Positions 43,271-53,029 are shown, numbered from the stretch's first letter. The stretch: 64,000 bases of DNA from Burkholderia pyrrocinia (GCF_003330765.1 NZ_CP024903.1:3100001-3164000), one strand, 5' to 3'. The notes: generated by a model from the sequence alone, not told the origin. Program-made: numbers and translations.

Positions 43271-44602
43271 TCAGAGCAGTATCCGGCGATAATCGGCCAA
43301 TAGCGAAACCAGATACGCGTTGAAGCGGCCCGCTTCCGCGCCATCCACGGCGCGGTGATCGAACGACAGGGAGAGGGGCAGGATCAAGCGCGGCACGAAC
43401 TGCTTGCCGTCCCACACCGGCTTCATCGCGCTGCGCGACAAGCCGAGAATCGCCACTTCCGGCGCATTGATGAGCGGGGTGAAATGCGTGCCGCCGATAC
43501 CGCCAAGCGACGAGATCGAAAAGCACCCGCCCTGCATCTGATCGGGTTTGAGCTTGCTCTCCCGAGCAAGCTTCGACAGTTCGCCCATTTCCGTCGCAAT
43601 CTGGACAAGCCCTTTTCCATCCACATCGCGGATGACGGGCACGACGAGACCATTCGGCGTATCGGCGGCGAAACCGATGTGGTAGTACTGCTTGAACACG
43701 AGGGTGTCGGCCTCGAGGCTTGCATTGAGCGCCGGGAATTTCTTCAGTGCGGCAACGACCGCCTTGATCACGAAGGCCAGCATCGTGAACTTCACACCCG
43801 CCTTCTCGTATTCCTTGTTCAACTTCGCACGCAGGGCCTCCAGTTCGGTGATGTCCGCCTCGTCGTTGTTCGTGACGTGCGGGATCATCACCCAGTTACG
43901 ATGCAGGTTCGCACCCGAGATCTTCTTGATGCGCGACAGCGGCTGCGAATCGACGGGACCAAATTTCGCGAAATCCACCTTCGGCCACGGCAATAGACCG
44001 AGCTCCGTTCCGTTCGCCGAGACAGGCGTCGAGACTGGAGACGTGCCGGACGATGTCGTCATCGCGTTCCTGACGAACGCGGCAATGTCTTCCGATGTAA
44101 CGCGCTGCTTCGGACCGGTGCCCTGCACACGCGATATCTCGACGCCCAGTTCTCGCGCGAGCTTGCGCACCGACGGCGACGCATGGCTGTCGCGATGCGG
44201 CTCGCCTTCGCGCGCCGGGGCGCGATGCAATGGCGCGGGCTCGATCTTCAGTTCGGGCGCCGGCGCGGACACCGGCACTGTCGTGACATTCGCCGACGAA
44301 CACGCGAGATCGTGCGCCGCGGACGCGGCAGCAGGCACGGGCACCGCGTCGTCCTGCCGCTCACCGTCGCTTTCGAGCAGCGCGATCAGCGTGCCTTGCG
44401 ACACCATTTCGCCAACCGCGACCTTCAGCTCCTTGATCACGCCAGCGGTGGGACTGGGCACATCCATCGTCGCCTTGTCCGACTCGAGCATGACGAGCGA
44501 CTGCTCCTGTTCGACGCGTTGTCCAACTCTCACCAGAATTTCGATCACGGGGATGTTCTTGTAATCGCCGATATCCGGTACTTCTATTCGTGTCACCCGC
44601 AC
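43271..44602 (-). CDS. aceF: Dihydrolipoamide acetyltransferase (E2)
   Basis: A 443-residue E2 with one lipoyl domain (VPDIGDYKNIPVIEILVRVG, Lys in LESDKATMDVPSP), an E3-binding domain (SPSVRKLARELGVEISRVQG) and the catalytic domain ending with SFDHRAVDGAEAGRF, where His and Asp act in acetyl transfer. The GTG at 44602 was chosen since GGAGG lies 5 bases upstream; an in-frame TTG at 44629 is possible. A single lipoyl domain is fewer than in many housekeeping AceF proteins (two or three), hinting at a second, specialised complex. Confidence 0.92.
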   Translation of the reverse strand: MRVTRIEVPDIGDYKNIPVIEILVRVGQRVEQEQSLVMLESDKATMDVPSPTAGVIKELKVAVGEMVSQGTLIALLESDGERQDDAVPVPAAASAAHDLACSSANVTTVPVSAPAPELKIEPAPLHRAPAREGEPHRDSHASPSVRKLARELGVEISRVQGTGPKQRVTSEDIAAFVRNAMTTSSGTSPVSTPVSANGTELGLLPWPKVDFAKFGPVDSQPLSRIKKISGANLHRNWVMIPHVTNNDEADITELEALRAKLNKEYEKAGVKFTMLAFVIKAVVAALKKFPALNASLEADTLVFKQYYHIGFAADTPNGLVVPVIRDVDGKGLVQIATEMGELSKLARESKLKPDQMQGGCFSISSLGGIGGTHFTPLINAPEVAILGLSRSAMKPVWDGKQFVPRLILPLSLSFDHRAVDGAEAGRFNAYLVSLLADYRRILL

Positions 44603-44763
44603 ATTCGCCTCCAACAGCAAGCGTTTCAACAGTCGGCGCTCCTCTTCATCTGGCCGGACGCACTTGATTCGATCGGATTGCCCAGGATGGACCGATGAAC
44701 GCGCGAAGCCTTCGAGCAGCCGATTCGCGCACCGCTCTCATGGCGCGCACCGGTCAACGGGTC

Positions 44764-47478
44764 CTAGACAAGCCAGGGCTCGATCAGCCCGCTTCCGATT
44801 CGCCCATATCGGTCGATCGCCTGACGCACGATGCCCGGGTCCTGCTGGCCGTCGTCGACGAGTGCTTTCAGCGCGGCGATCACGATCGACGCACGGTCCA
44901 CTTCGAAGAACGCCCGCAACGCCGCACGTGTATCGCTGCGCCCGAAGCCGTCGGTGCCGAGCACGACATAGCGGGACGGCACGTACGCGCGGATCAGTTC
45001 GGGCACGGCGCGCACATAGTCGGTCGCGGCGATCACCGGTCCACGCGCGGCGCCCAGGGCTGCCGTCACGTAGGGCACCGCAGGCTCGCCACGCTCCAGC
45101 AGCCGCTGCGCGCGCTCCGCGGACACGCCGTCGCGATGCAATTCGGTAAAGCTCGTCACGCTCCAGACGGCCGCGTCGATATTCCAGTCGTCTTTCAACA
45201 TCCGTGCCGCGGCCTGGACTTCACCGAGAATCGCGCCCGAGCCCAGCAACTGCACCTGTGCGATCTCGACCTGCGCAGGCTCCAGCACGTACATCCCCTT
45301 GAGCACGCCGCGCCGGACGCGATCGACATCCGCTTCAGTCAACGGACGCTGTGCGTAGTTTTCGTTGGTGACCGTGATGTAGTAAAACACGTCGCGCTGA
45401 CGCGCGATCATCTCCTGCATGCCTTCGTCGACGATCATCGCCACTTCGTACGCGAAGGCCGGATCGTACGCACGGCAGTTCGGTATCGTCGAGGCTGCAA
45501 GGTGGCTCGTGCCGTCCTGATGCTGCAGACCTTCACCACCGAGCGTCGTCTTGCCAGCCGTCGCGCCGATCAGGAAACCGCGCGCGCGCTGGTCGGCAGC
45601 CGCCCAGATCAGGTCGCCGATACGCTGGAAACCGAACATCGAGTAGTAGATATAAAACGGCAGCATCGTCAGATCGTGCACGCTGTAAGACGTCGCCGCG
45701 GCAATCCACGACGACACCGCGCCCGCCTCGGAAATGCCTTCTTCCAGAATCTGGCCGCTCGTATCCTCACGGTAATAGAGCATCGAACCCATGTCTTCCG
45801 GCTCGTACAGTTGACCGAGCGGAGAATAGATGCCAACTTGCCGGAACAGATTGGCCATGCCGAAGGTGCGTGCCTCGTCGGCGACGACGGGCACCACACG
45901 CGGCCCCAGCTCGGTGTCCTTCAACAGGTTGCCGAGCATGCGCACGAACGCCATCGTGGTGGACATTTCCTTGTCGTTGGTGTCGAGCGCGAATCGTCCC
46001 CACGACGACATCGCAGGCACGGCCGGCGCGTGCGATGCCGCCGTGCGCCTTCGGGGAAGGTAGCCGCCCAGCGCCGCACGGCGCTCGTGCAGATACTGCA
46101 TGACGGCACTGCTTTCGTCCGGTTTGTAGAACTTGAGTTGTTCGACATCATCGTCGGAAAGTGGCAGACGAAAGCGCTCGCGAAACGCCTTCAACTGGTC
46201 GATGTCGAGCTTCTTTTGCTGATGCGTTGTCATGCGCCCCTGGCCGATCGAGCCCATGCCGAAGCCCTTCATGGTCTTCGCGAGAATGACCGTGGGTTGC
46301 CCGTTGTGTTTCGACGCCTTTTCGTATGCAGCGTGCAATTTGCGCACATCGTGGCCGCCGCGCCGCAGGCGGTCGATATCGTCGTTGCTCAGATGCGCGG
46401 CGAGCGCGGCCAGCTCGGCGTTCTGACCAAAAAAGCGTTCGCGATTGTAGGCGCCGTCGTTGGCGGAAAAAGTCTGGAACTGGCCGTCCACGGTGTGCGC
46501 GAACGCGCGCAACAGCGCCCCCGTGCGATCACGTGCGAACAGGGCGTCCCAGTCCGAACCCCACAACACCTTGATGACGTTCCAGCCCGCTCCCGTGAAC
46601 TGCGCTTCGAGTTCGTCGATGATGCGGCCATTGCTGCGCACGGGTCCGTCGAGCCGCTGCAAATTGCAGTTGATCACGAACACGAGATTGTCGAGTCCCT
46701 CGCGCGCGGCCAGCGAAAGCGCGCCGATTGCCTCGGGTTCGTCCATTTCGCCATCGCCGAAATAGCCCCACACCTTTCGGCCTTCCGTGCGTTGCAGTCC
46801 GCGGTTCTGCAGATAACGCATGAAACGCGCCTGGTAGATCGAATTGATCGGCCCGATACCCATCGAGCCGGTCGGGAACTGCCAGAAGTCCGGCATCAGC
46901 CACGGATGAGGATAGGAACACAGGCCCGCACCGGTGATTTCCTGTCGGTAATGCTCGAGATGCGTCTCGTCGAGAAAGCCCTCGAGGTAAGCCCGCGCGT
47001 ACACACCTGGCGCGGAATGAGGTTGAAAATAGACGAGATCGCCACCGTGAGCATCATTCGGTCCACGAAAGAAATGATTGAAGCCGACTTCGAACAGGTC
47101 AGCCGCCGACGCATAGCTGGCAATATGCCCGCCGAGTTCACCGTAGGCACGATTGGCCCGCACCACCATGGCCAGCGCATTCCAGCGCAGCGCGGCGGCG
47201 AGCTTTTCTTCGATATCGAAGTCGCCCGGATACGGCGGCTGCTGATCGACGGTAATCGTATTCGCGTAGGGCGTGATATTGAGGCGCGCCGTTGCGATAC
47301 CGTTGGACGAAGCGTGGGCCGCGAGCCGATCGAACAGGTACTGCGCCCGTTCGGCACCTGCATGCCGGACCACGCCATCGAGCGCGTCGAGCCATTCGGC
47401 TGTTTCCAGTGGGTCGTCGTCAACTTTCGTCTGACCCAGGGAAAGAATCGAGGGTGTCCCCGTCGATAAGTCGGTCAT
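44764..47478 (-). CDS. aceE: Pyruvate dehydrogenase E1, homodimeric type
   Basis: A 904-residue thiamine-diphosphate enzyme decarboxylating pyruvate. The ThDP/Mg motif is GYFGDGEMDEPEAIGALSLA ending in NLVFVINCNLQ. Further hallmarks are LMPDFWQFPTGSMGIGPINS, ILAKTMKGFGMG, and AGKTTLGGEGLQHQDGTSHL in the C-terminal half. The ATG at 47478 has GGAG 8 bases upstream. Order E1-E2-E3 with gaps of 161 and 94 bp suggests one transcript. Since the genome almost surely has a housekeeping set, this copy is likely induced to process pyruvate or a related 2-oxo acid from the catabolic route around it (inference). Confidence 0.94.
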   Translation of the reverse strand: MTDLSTGTPSILSLGQTKVDDDPLETAEWLDALDGVVRHAGAERAQYLFDRLAAHASSNGIATARLNITPYANTITVDQQPPYPGDFDIEEKLAAALRWNALAMVVRANRAYGELGGHIASYASAADLFEVGFNHFFRGPNDAHGGDLVYFQPHSAPGVYARAYLEGFLDETHLEHYRQEITGAGLCSYPHPWLMPDFWQFPTGSMGIGPINSIYQARFMRYLQNRGLQRTEGRKVWGYFGDGEMDEPEAIGALSLAAREGLDNLVFVINCNLQRLDGPVRSNGRIIDELEAQFTGAGWNVIKVLWGSDWDALFARDRTGALLRAFAHTVDGQFQTFSANDGAYNRERFFGQNAELAALAAHLSNDDIDRLRRGGHDVRKLHAAYEKASKHNGQPTVILAKTMKGFGMGSIGQGRMTTHQQKKLDIDQLKAFRERFRLPLSDDDVEQLKFYKPDESSAVMQYLHERRAALGGYLPRRRTAASHAPAVPAMSSWGRFALDTNDKEMSTTMAFVRMLGNLLKDTELGPRVVPVVADEARTFGMANLFRQVGIYSPLGQLYEPEDMGSMLYYREDTSGQILEEGISEAGAVSSWIAAATSYSVHDLTMLPFYIYYSMFGFQRIGDLIWAAADQRARGFLIGATAGKTTLGGEGLQHQDGTSHLAASTIPNCRAYDPAFAYEVAMIVDEGMQEMIARQRDVFYYITVTNENYAQRPLTEADVDRVRRGVLKGMYVLEPAQVEIAQVQLLGSGAILGEVQAAARMLKDDWNIDAAVWSVTSFTELHRDGVSAERAQRLLERGEPAVPYVTAALGAARGPVIAATDYVRAVPELIRAYVPSRYVVLGTDGFGRSDTRAALRAFFEVDRASIVIAALKALVDDGQQDPGIVRQAIDRYGRIGSGLIEPWLV

Positions 47479-47797
47479 CTTGCAACTCCGTAAAAGCAAT
47501 GCGAATTCAGTGGCGAGTGCGCAAAGATTACGGGGGATGCCGCAGAATGTGTGGTCGTATTACGGGCCGCCCATGCGGTGTCAGTTGCAGTCTCTTCTGC
47601 GAAATGCGTGATCTACAGCATTTCTATTTGATGCGGGCGGCCGCGCGTGGAGGGCCCGGAGTCACGGGCTGGAAGATGGACGAAAGGCGCGTCGAAACTC
47701 GAAGCGCGTTCCATCACAACGGGCACCGGGAAGGAACGGGCCGCAGGATTGCGGCCGCTCACGCCACACGTTCATCGATGCGCCGAGGCGCGCGACT
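47479..47797. other. 319 bp gap upstream of aceE
   Basis: Lies between aceE and the upstream AraC gene, both on the minus strand. It should contain the aceE promoter. I could not pick out a confident -35/-10 pair, dyad or terminator. Confidence 0.4.
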
Positions 47798-48673
47798 TCA
47801 CACATCGGCCACCACGCCCGCTGGACCATCCGCTCGGTCGTCCATCCCGGTCGAAGCCGTCGACGCGAGGACCGCCCCCGACTGCGTGCGCGCCAGCGCG
47901 GCGAAGTAGCGGCCTGGCGAATGCCCGAGCGCTTTCTTGAACATGATGATGAAGGCAGTTACCGACTCGTAGCCGAGTTCGTCCGACACGCGTTGCACGG
48001 AAGCGCCGCCGGCAAGCTCGCGCACCGCAACGAGCAGTTGCAACTGCTGCCGCCAGCGGCCAAAGGTCAGTCCCGTTTCACTGACGACGAGTCTTGCCAG
48101 CGAACGCTCGCTCATGGCGACACGCTTGGCCCATTGCGCGACGGTGCTGCGATCGCCGGGATTGGCGTTCAACGCGTCCGCCATCTGCCGGATTCGCGGA
48201 TGATCCGTAACCGGCAGATAGAGGCGCTCGACCGGCATCAACGTCAGCTCATGCAACAGCACGCGCGCAAGCCTGTCGGTATGGCCGCCCTGCTCATAGT
48301 CCAGCGGCGCGTCGGCCAGATGCAGGATCATTTCCCGCAGCATCGGCGAAATGGACAGCGTGCAGCAATCCGTTGGCAAGTCGACGATACCGGGCTCTGC
48401 GAACAGATAGCAAAGCCGGGCATTGGGCGTGGCGTGGTTGCTGTGCGGCATCTCGCCAGGAATCCAGACGCCGCATTGCGGCGGGACGATCCAGAACGCG
48501 CCCGCGACCCGACAGGTTACGGCGCCGTGCAACGCCAGCACCAGTTGCCCCTTCAGATGTTTGTGAACAGGGATTTCGGAAGCATGCTCGTCGACGTGCA
48601 TGCGCATCGCTACCGCCGGCCGATCGATCGCGTCGGGATCCACAAAATCAGGAAGACTAACGTAGCGGTTCAT
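47798..48673 (-). CDS. AraC-family regulator (cupin plus HTH), copy 2
   Basis: A 291-residue paralogue of the AraC gene at 36782. Shared motifs include VHKHLKGQLVLALHGAVTCR, FWIVPPQCGVWIPGEMPHSN, MSERSLARLVVSETGLTFGR and SDELGYESVTAFIIMFKKAL before GHSPGRYF. Its tail is longer and Ala/Gly-rich. The likely targets are the PDH genes downstream and the transporter-porin pair that diverges from it. The start at 48673 is an ATG without a strong ribosome binding site. Confidence 0.88.
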   Translation of the reverse strand: MNRYVSLPDFVDPDAIDRPAVAMRMHVDEHASEIPVHKHLKGQLVLALHGAVTCRVAGAFWIVPPQCGVWIPGEMPHSNHATPNARLCYLFAEPGIVDLPTDCCTLSISPMLREMILHLADAPLDYEQGGHTDRLARVLLHELTLMPVERLYLPVTDHPRIRQMADALNANPGDRSTVAQWAKRVAMSERSLARLVVSETGLTFGRWRQQLQLLVAVRELAGGASVQRVSDELGYESVTAFIIMFKKALGHSPGRYFAALARTQSGAVLASTASTGMDDRADGPAGVVADV

Positions 48674-49472
48674 ATCCGGAATTTTAGCGACAAGTTGAAA
48701 TTGTAGCCAAATCGATGCGAAGCATGAGCCGGCATAGTCGTGTCATACCAAGCTGGAACGCCGTCACGACTTTCATTGCGCCAAACCTCGCCTTCGCGGA
48801 CGGCTGGAATCCGGGCTCGCGGGTGTGCGTTTCGACAGTGTCGACGCCTGTGCTGTCCGGTTCGGACCCGATTGTGCTTCGTGCGTAATCTGTGGCACAT
48901 CACGTCCGCGGTTCACAAGTCGGATGAATGCCACGAAGGCGTCTCGCGGATCGACGTGGACGGCACCTCGAAGTTCAGCGAGCCACCGACCGCGAATTGC
49001 GCTTCGATTGACTGTTCTCACCGCACAATCTGCCGAATGGAGCGCCACTGCGGTAACACAAGAATAAGAAATGCTGCCCGAACTGCGGCAATATTTCCCC
49101 GTGCAATCAAAATGATTCACGATCCAGGCGCCCCGGATTTCGTCACGCGCAATGAAATCCGGAGCGACGAAATAATAAATCAAGCGAGACAGTTTTTTTT
49201 CACACTAATACCGGACGGACGACAGCGTCGCGCCATTGCGTATGGCGCTCGCCCCGTACGGCACGGTCGTCGTCGGTTGAATCCGCAGCGCGCTCCATTC
49301 ACATAACCAATCAGCCTCAGAAATTAATCAAGTATTCGTAATATTAATAATCGGTTCCGGAAATCCGCTTTACGGGCAATGAATGCTCGACCATCTGCGC
49401 CACCACCTTTAAACCAGAAAACAAAATGTAATACCCGAAGTAAACCCTTCCTTTTAACGAGAGGAGAACAAT
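48674..49472. other. 799 bp gap between AraC and MFS genes
   Basis: The largest gap in the catabolic region. A frame at 48773-49183 on the minus strand (136 codons) contains VDPRDAFVAFIRLVNRG, which looks slightly protein-like, but it has no clear ribosome binding site and no recognised family. The right third (49300-49470) is AT-rich, as expected for the MFS promoter, and holds a repeated ATTAAT at about 49324 and 49344. Confidence 0.4.
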
Positions 49473-50822
49473 ATGGAAATACGGCAAATCAACGTCTACG
49501 ATGTCATCGACAGTCGCAGAATCGGCAGGAGGCAGTATTTCATCGTCGCCTTCTGTGCGCTGCTCATGCTGTTCGATGGCTTCGACACCCAGGTCATCAG
49601 CTTCATCGTGCCCGTTCTCGCGAAAGAATGGCAACTGCCCAAGGCAGTATTCGGCGCGATTTTTTCGGCTGTTTTCTTCGGGCTACTAATCGGCAACTTC
49701 GGCATTCCGTTCGCGACTCGGCGCTTCGGCACGAAGAAGATTGCTTTCGTGGCAACCGCTGCTTTCGGTCTGTTCACCGTCCTGACCGTTTTTGCCACCA
49801 GCGTGCCGCAACTGATCGCCTTGAGATTCCTTGCGGGCATCGGCCTCGGAGCGGCCACGCCTTGCGCGGTGGGCCTCGTTTCGGAATTCAGCCCGAAGAG
49901 AACCCGCGCGACTTTCGTCATTCTCGTCTACCTGGGATATGCGCTGGGATTCATCTTCGCGGGCGTCTGCAGTAGCGCCTTGATCCCGCGGTTTGGCTGG
50001 GAAGGACCACTGTGGCTGGGCGGGCTCGCGGCACTGGGCTTGACGGTGTTGCTTATCCCGCTGCTGCCGGAATCCGTGGCCTACCTGTCGGCAAATGCGG
50101 AGCCGGCCGAATTGCTTCGTGCAACCAAGCGCCTCTTTCCCGATTTCACGCTGCAATCGGACAGCGAACTGGTCACTCACGAAGAGAAGCCGGCGGACGC
50201 AAGTGTGCTCGGATTGTTCTCCGCACAATTCCGCGTGGGGACATTCCTGCTTTGGGCCGTATTCGCCATCAACCTGGCCGCTTTCTATTTTCTGCAAAGC
50301 TGGCTGCCGACCGTTCTCGCGTCCATCTCGTTCCCACCCGCGCTCGTGGTCTGGGCGACCATCACCGTGATCATCGGCGGCATGGTGGCCAGTCTGCTGA
50401 TGGGACCCATCATGGATCGCACGAGCCCTTACAGAATCCTGTCCGCGGTCTACGTCGGCGGCGCCGTGTCAATGTACGCGATCTCCATGGCAATCGGCTC
50501 ATCGCATCTCGCTTTACTCACGACGATCTTCTTTTGCGGCTTTTGCATCAGCGGCGGACAAACCTGCGCGATCGCGTTGTGCACGCTCTTCTATAGCCCG
50601 GAATTGCGCGCCCCGGGCGTCGCATGGGCCTATGGATTCGGTCGGCTCGGCGCCGCGGGCGGCACTTACCTCGCGGGCGTCCTGTACGCGAACAACTGGA
50701 CCGTCGACGCGATGTTTCGTGTTGCAGCAGCGCCAATACTCGTTGCAGCGGCTTGCGTGGCCCTGATGGGCGCTTCCTATGGCCTGACGAAAAACGGCCT
50801 GAAGAAATCCTTCTCAGCCTGA
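49473..50822 (+). CDS. MFS transporter, aromatic acid:H+ symporter type
   Basis: A 449-residue twelve-helix transporter of the AAHS group. The first helix carries ALLMLFDGFDTQVISFIVPV with the DGFDT motif typical of PcaK/BenK/MhpT, and the loop GLLIGNFGIPFATRRFGTKK matches the signature after helix 2. RFLAGIGLGAATPCAVGLVS and FSPKRTRATFVILVYLGYAL are the helix 4-5 motifs. AGAGGAGAAC stands just before the ATG. It probably imports the acid that the nearby CoA ligases activate. Confidence 0.9.
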   Translation: MEIRQINVYDVIDSRRIGRRQYFIVAFCALLMLFDGFDTQVISFIVPVLAKEWQLPKAVFGAIFSAVFFGLLIGNFGIPFATRRFGTKKIAFVATAAFGLFTVLTVFATSVPQLIALRFLAGIGLGAATPCAVGLVSEFSPKRTRATFVILVYLGYALGFIFAGVCSSALIPRFGWEGPLWLGGLAALGLTVLLIPLLPESVAYLSANAEPAELLRATKRLFPDFTLQSDSELVTHEEKPADASVLGLFSAQFRVGTFLLWAVFAINLAAFYFLQSWLPTVLASISFPPALVVWATITVIIGGMVASLLMGPIMDRTSPYRILSAVYVGGAVSMYAISMAIGSSHLALLTTIFFCGFCISGGQTCAIALCTLFYSPELRAPGVAWAYGFGRLGAAGGTYLAGVLYANNWTVDAMFRVAAAPILVAAACVALMGASYGLTKNGLKKSFSA

Positions 50823-50896
50823 CCTGCACCACGTGCTGAATCGATGAACGTCAGATGAACGGTTCCTGTGTATTGCCTTTGAAATGCGGAGATCTC

Positions 50897-52069
50897 ATGA
50901 AAACGAAAAAAATCGAAATGATTGTCGGCTCGCTCATGGGGCTGGCCAGTTCCGTCGCGCATAGCCAAAGCAGCGTAACGCTCTATGGCGAGATCGACAA
51001 CGGTATTCATTACCAGACCAACGTAGGCGGCGGCAAAGCTGTCTACATGGACTCGCTGGACGGCATCGACGGCAGTCGCTGGGGGCTGACCGGCAAGGAA
51101 GATCTGGGAGGCGGTCTCAAGGCGGTTTTTACGCTCGAGTCCGGCATCGACGTGAATAACGGACGACTTGCCCAGGGCGGCACGGCGTTTGGCCGGCAAG
51201 TTTTCGTCGGACTGAGCAGTGACACTTACGGTTCTCTCACCGTCGGCCGTCAATACGACATGGTGTGGTATTTCCCCGAGTTTCTTGCCGGTGCCGCAGC
51301 GGTTGGCGACCTGGCGAGCGCGCATCCGGGAGATTTCGACAACACCAGTAACAGCGTGCGATTCAACAACTCGGTGCGCTACATGAGCCCGGACTTCCAC
51401 GGCTTCTCCTTTGGCGCCGCATATAGCCTTGGCGGCGTGCCCGGCGACTTCACTTCGACGTCGGGCTATTCGCTTGGAGTCGGTTACACACACGGTCCGC
51501 TTCAGATCGGCGCGGCGTTCGATTACTTCAAACACCCGACATCGACACCAGGTAACGGATGGTTCACCAACTATGCAAGCGGCTTCAATCTGCTAGCCTC
51601 TTCCCTGAACTCGGCTTATCAGGTCGCGCAAGCCTATCAGGACGCCGTCATCGCGGCGGCCTACACGATCGGAAACGCGACGATCAGCGCGTCGTACTCG
51701 AATGTTCAATACGCCAATCTCGGTGCGTCGTTCCAGAACGGTACGGCCATCTTCAACAATTTTGACATTGGTTTGAACTACCGTGTCACGCCGGCTTTTT
51801 TCGTCGGCGTTGCGTATGACTACATGAAAGCGCGGAGCGTCACGACGGCACAAGGCAATTCCATCGGCAATCAGCACTACAATCAGGTGGCGTTCACGCT
51901 GGACTATCTGCTGTCGAAGCGTACCGACGTATACTTTTCGGGCGGCTGGCAACGCGCTTCCGGCACATCGTCGACGGGCGCGCTGGCGGTCGCCAACATT
52001 GGCGGATCCGGAGATTCATCGAATAACCACCAGATGGTTTATCGGCTCGCTATACGACATAAATTCTGA
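50897..52069 (+). CDS. Outer-membrane porin, second copy
   Basis: A 390-residue Porin_4 beta-barrel. Signal peptide ends SVAHS before QSSVTLYGEIDNGIHYQTNV. Internal strands include SRWGLTGKEDLGGGLKAVFT and GSLTVGRQYDMVWYF, and it ends LAIRHKF with the terminal Phe. The ATG at 50897 has GGAG 7 bases upstream. It follows the MFS gene by 74 bp on the same strand, forming an outer/inner membrane uptake pair for the catabolic substrate. Confidence 0.92.
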   Translation: MKTKKIEMIVGSLMGLASSVAHSQSSVTLYGEIDNGIHYQTNVGGGKAVYMDSLDGIDGSRWGLTGKEDLGGGLKAVFTLESGIDVNNGRLAQGGTAFGRQVFVGLSSDTYGSLTVGRQYDMVWYFPEFLAGAAAVGDLASAHPGDFDNTSNSVRFNNSVRYMSPDFHGFSFGAAYSLGGVPGDFTSTSGYSLGVGYTHGPLQIGAAFDYFKHPTSTPGNGWFTNYASGFNLLASSLNSAYQVAQAYQDAVIAAAYTIGNATISASYSNVQYANLGASFQNGTAIFNNFDIGLNYRVTPAFFVGVAYDYMKARSVTTAQGNSIGNQHYNQVAFTLDYLLSKRTDVYFSGGWQRASGTSSTGALAVANIGGSGDSSNNHQMVYRLAIRHKF

Positions 52070-52147
52070 CGAGCCTTGCTCGCCCTGGATTCGACATGAC
52101 GATGCGGCGATATTTCAGCGCCGGCATGCCGACGCCACGGTCGTTGC

Positions 52148-52438
52148 TCAAGGTTGCTGGTTCGACGCCTGATAGGATGGCGTCGCCCCGGCGCCTGCAT
52201 CACGGACATCCCGATTCCGGCGCGCCTGCGCCATGTCGGGCGGATACGTCCGCTGCCTGCGCGAGTGAATCGGAATCCAGCCGTCGCGTTCTGCCTGAAT
52301 GAGTTCGGCCCGTACCTCAGCGCGCGCCTTTCCATTCGTGACCACCGCCGCGGCGCAGCTCGCATCGACTACACCGGCGCTTGCGGCCAATGGAAAGCAC
52401 GTAACGAAGCAGAGTACCGCTGCAATTGTCGTGTGCAT
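52148..52438 (-). CDS. DUF4148 periplasmic protein
   Basis: A 96-residue secreted protein. The signal peptide MHTTIAAVLCFVTCFPLAAS is followed by the DUF4148 core GKARAEVRAELIQAERDGWI and a YPPDMAQARRN segment. AAGGAG lies 7 bases before the ATG. DUF4148 proteins are numerous in Burkholderia and of unknown function. It is convergent with the porin gene. Confidence 0.8.
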   Translation of the reverse strand: MHTTIAAVLCFVTCFPLAASAGVVDASCAAAVVTNGKARAEVRAELIQAERDGWIPIHSRRQRTYPPDMAQARRNRDVRDAGAGATPSYQASNQQP

Positions 52439-52474
52439 GAGAATCTCCTTCCTTGTAAAGCCGTGGCTCCGCGC

Positions 52475-52612
52475 TCAGACGAAGCCATACATGGTGAACA
52501 ACATGACGTACGGGATCTCCTGTCCCGCAGAATTGCAGACCATGATGTCCATCTTCTGAATGGCGCACGTGGACACGATTACCCTTGCGATTTTCGAAAA
52601 GACAAGCTTCAT
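52475..52612 (-). CDS. Small hypothetical protein upstream of DUF4148
   Basis: A 45-residue frame, MKLVFSKIARVIVSTCAIQK then MDIMVCNSAGQEIPYVMLF, with GGGGAGT about 8 bases before the ATG. Same direction as the DUF4148 gene, 36 bp before it. It has two Cys and hydrophobic stretches. Nothing recognised. Confidence 0.4.
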   Translation of the reverse strand: MKLVFSKIARVIVSTCAIQKMDIMVCNSAGQEIPYVMLFTMYGFV

Positions 52613-52921
52613 GATGATTGACTCCCCATTCTGACGTGACCTAACGGTCGATCTTCTCGGCGATCCGTCAATGGCGCTGACCTGCGCTCGACGGCTGCAT
52701 CATTGGTTCATGGCACGTCGCAGCCATCTACACCGATCAACGCTTGTTCACTACCGGCTCGAAGCACGAAAGCCTGACAGTCCGATGCTTTAAAGCGTCT
52801 CCGTGACGAGTACTTTATCCACATTCAGCCAGCCTGAATTTGTGGAAGATGACAATGCATCTGCAAAAACTGCCAGAGTTTTTCTGACGCACGGTGTGCC
52901 GTCTGCTGTCCAATCAGCGTC
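52613..52921. other. 309 bp with no gene seen
   Basis: Upstream of the small secreted proteins; probably includes their promoter. No clear motif. Confidence 0.35.
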
Positions 52922-53029
52922 GTTACCCAAGCCTGCAGGCTGGTAAAGATTTCGCGCTCGCTGTTCCACTACGAATCACGTCGCCCGAGTTGACGATGAA
53001 GCGCTGACTGGCCGGATGATGGCCACCGT
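52922..53029 (+). mobile_element. IS3-family orfB fragment (fossil)
   Basis: About 108 bp nearly identical to the orfB part at about 5299-5407 of the intact IS3 element read on its coding strand: CTGGTA.., then TTTCGCGCTCGCTGTTCCAC and GCGCTGACTGGCCGGATGAT. It encodes ISRSLFHYES then shifts frame because of one extra base (TCGCCCGAG against CCGCCGAG). All other parts of the element are lost. It abuts a truncated gene end to its right. Confidence 0.7.

Noticed and set aside
44695..47469. A 924-codon open frame on the plus strand, antisense to aceE
   Set aside because: Arg/His-rich translation without domains; a by-product of GC-rich codon use in aceE, which has full family motifs.
48773..49183. 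A 136-codon minus-strand gene in the AraC-MFS gap
   Set aside because: One protein-like stretch but no ribosome binding site and no family; kept only as a note in the gap entry.
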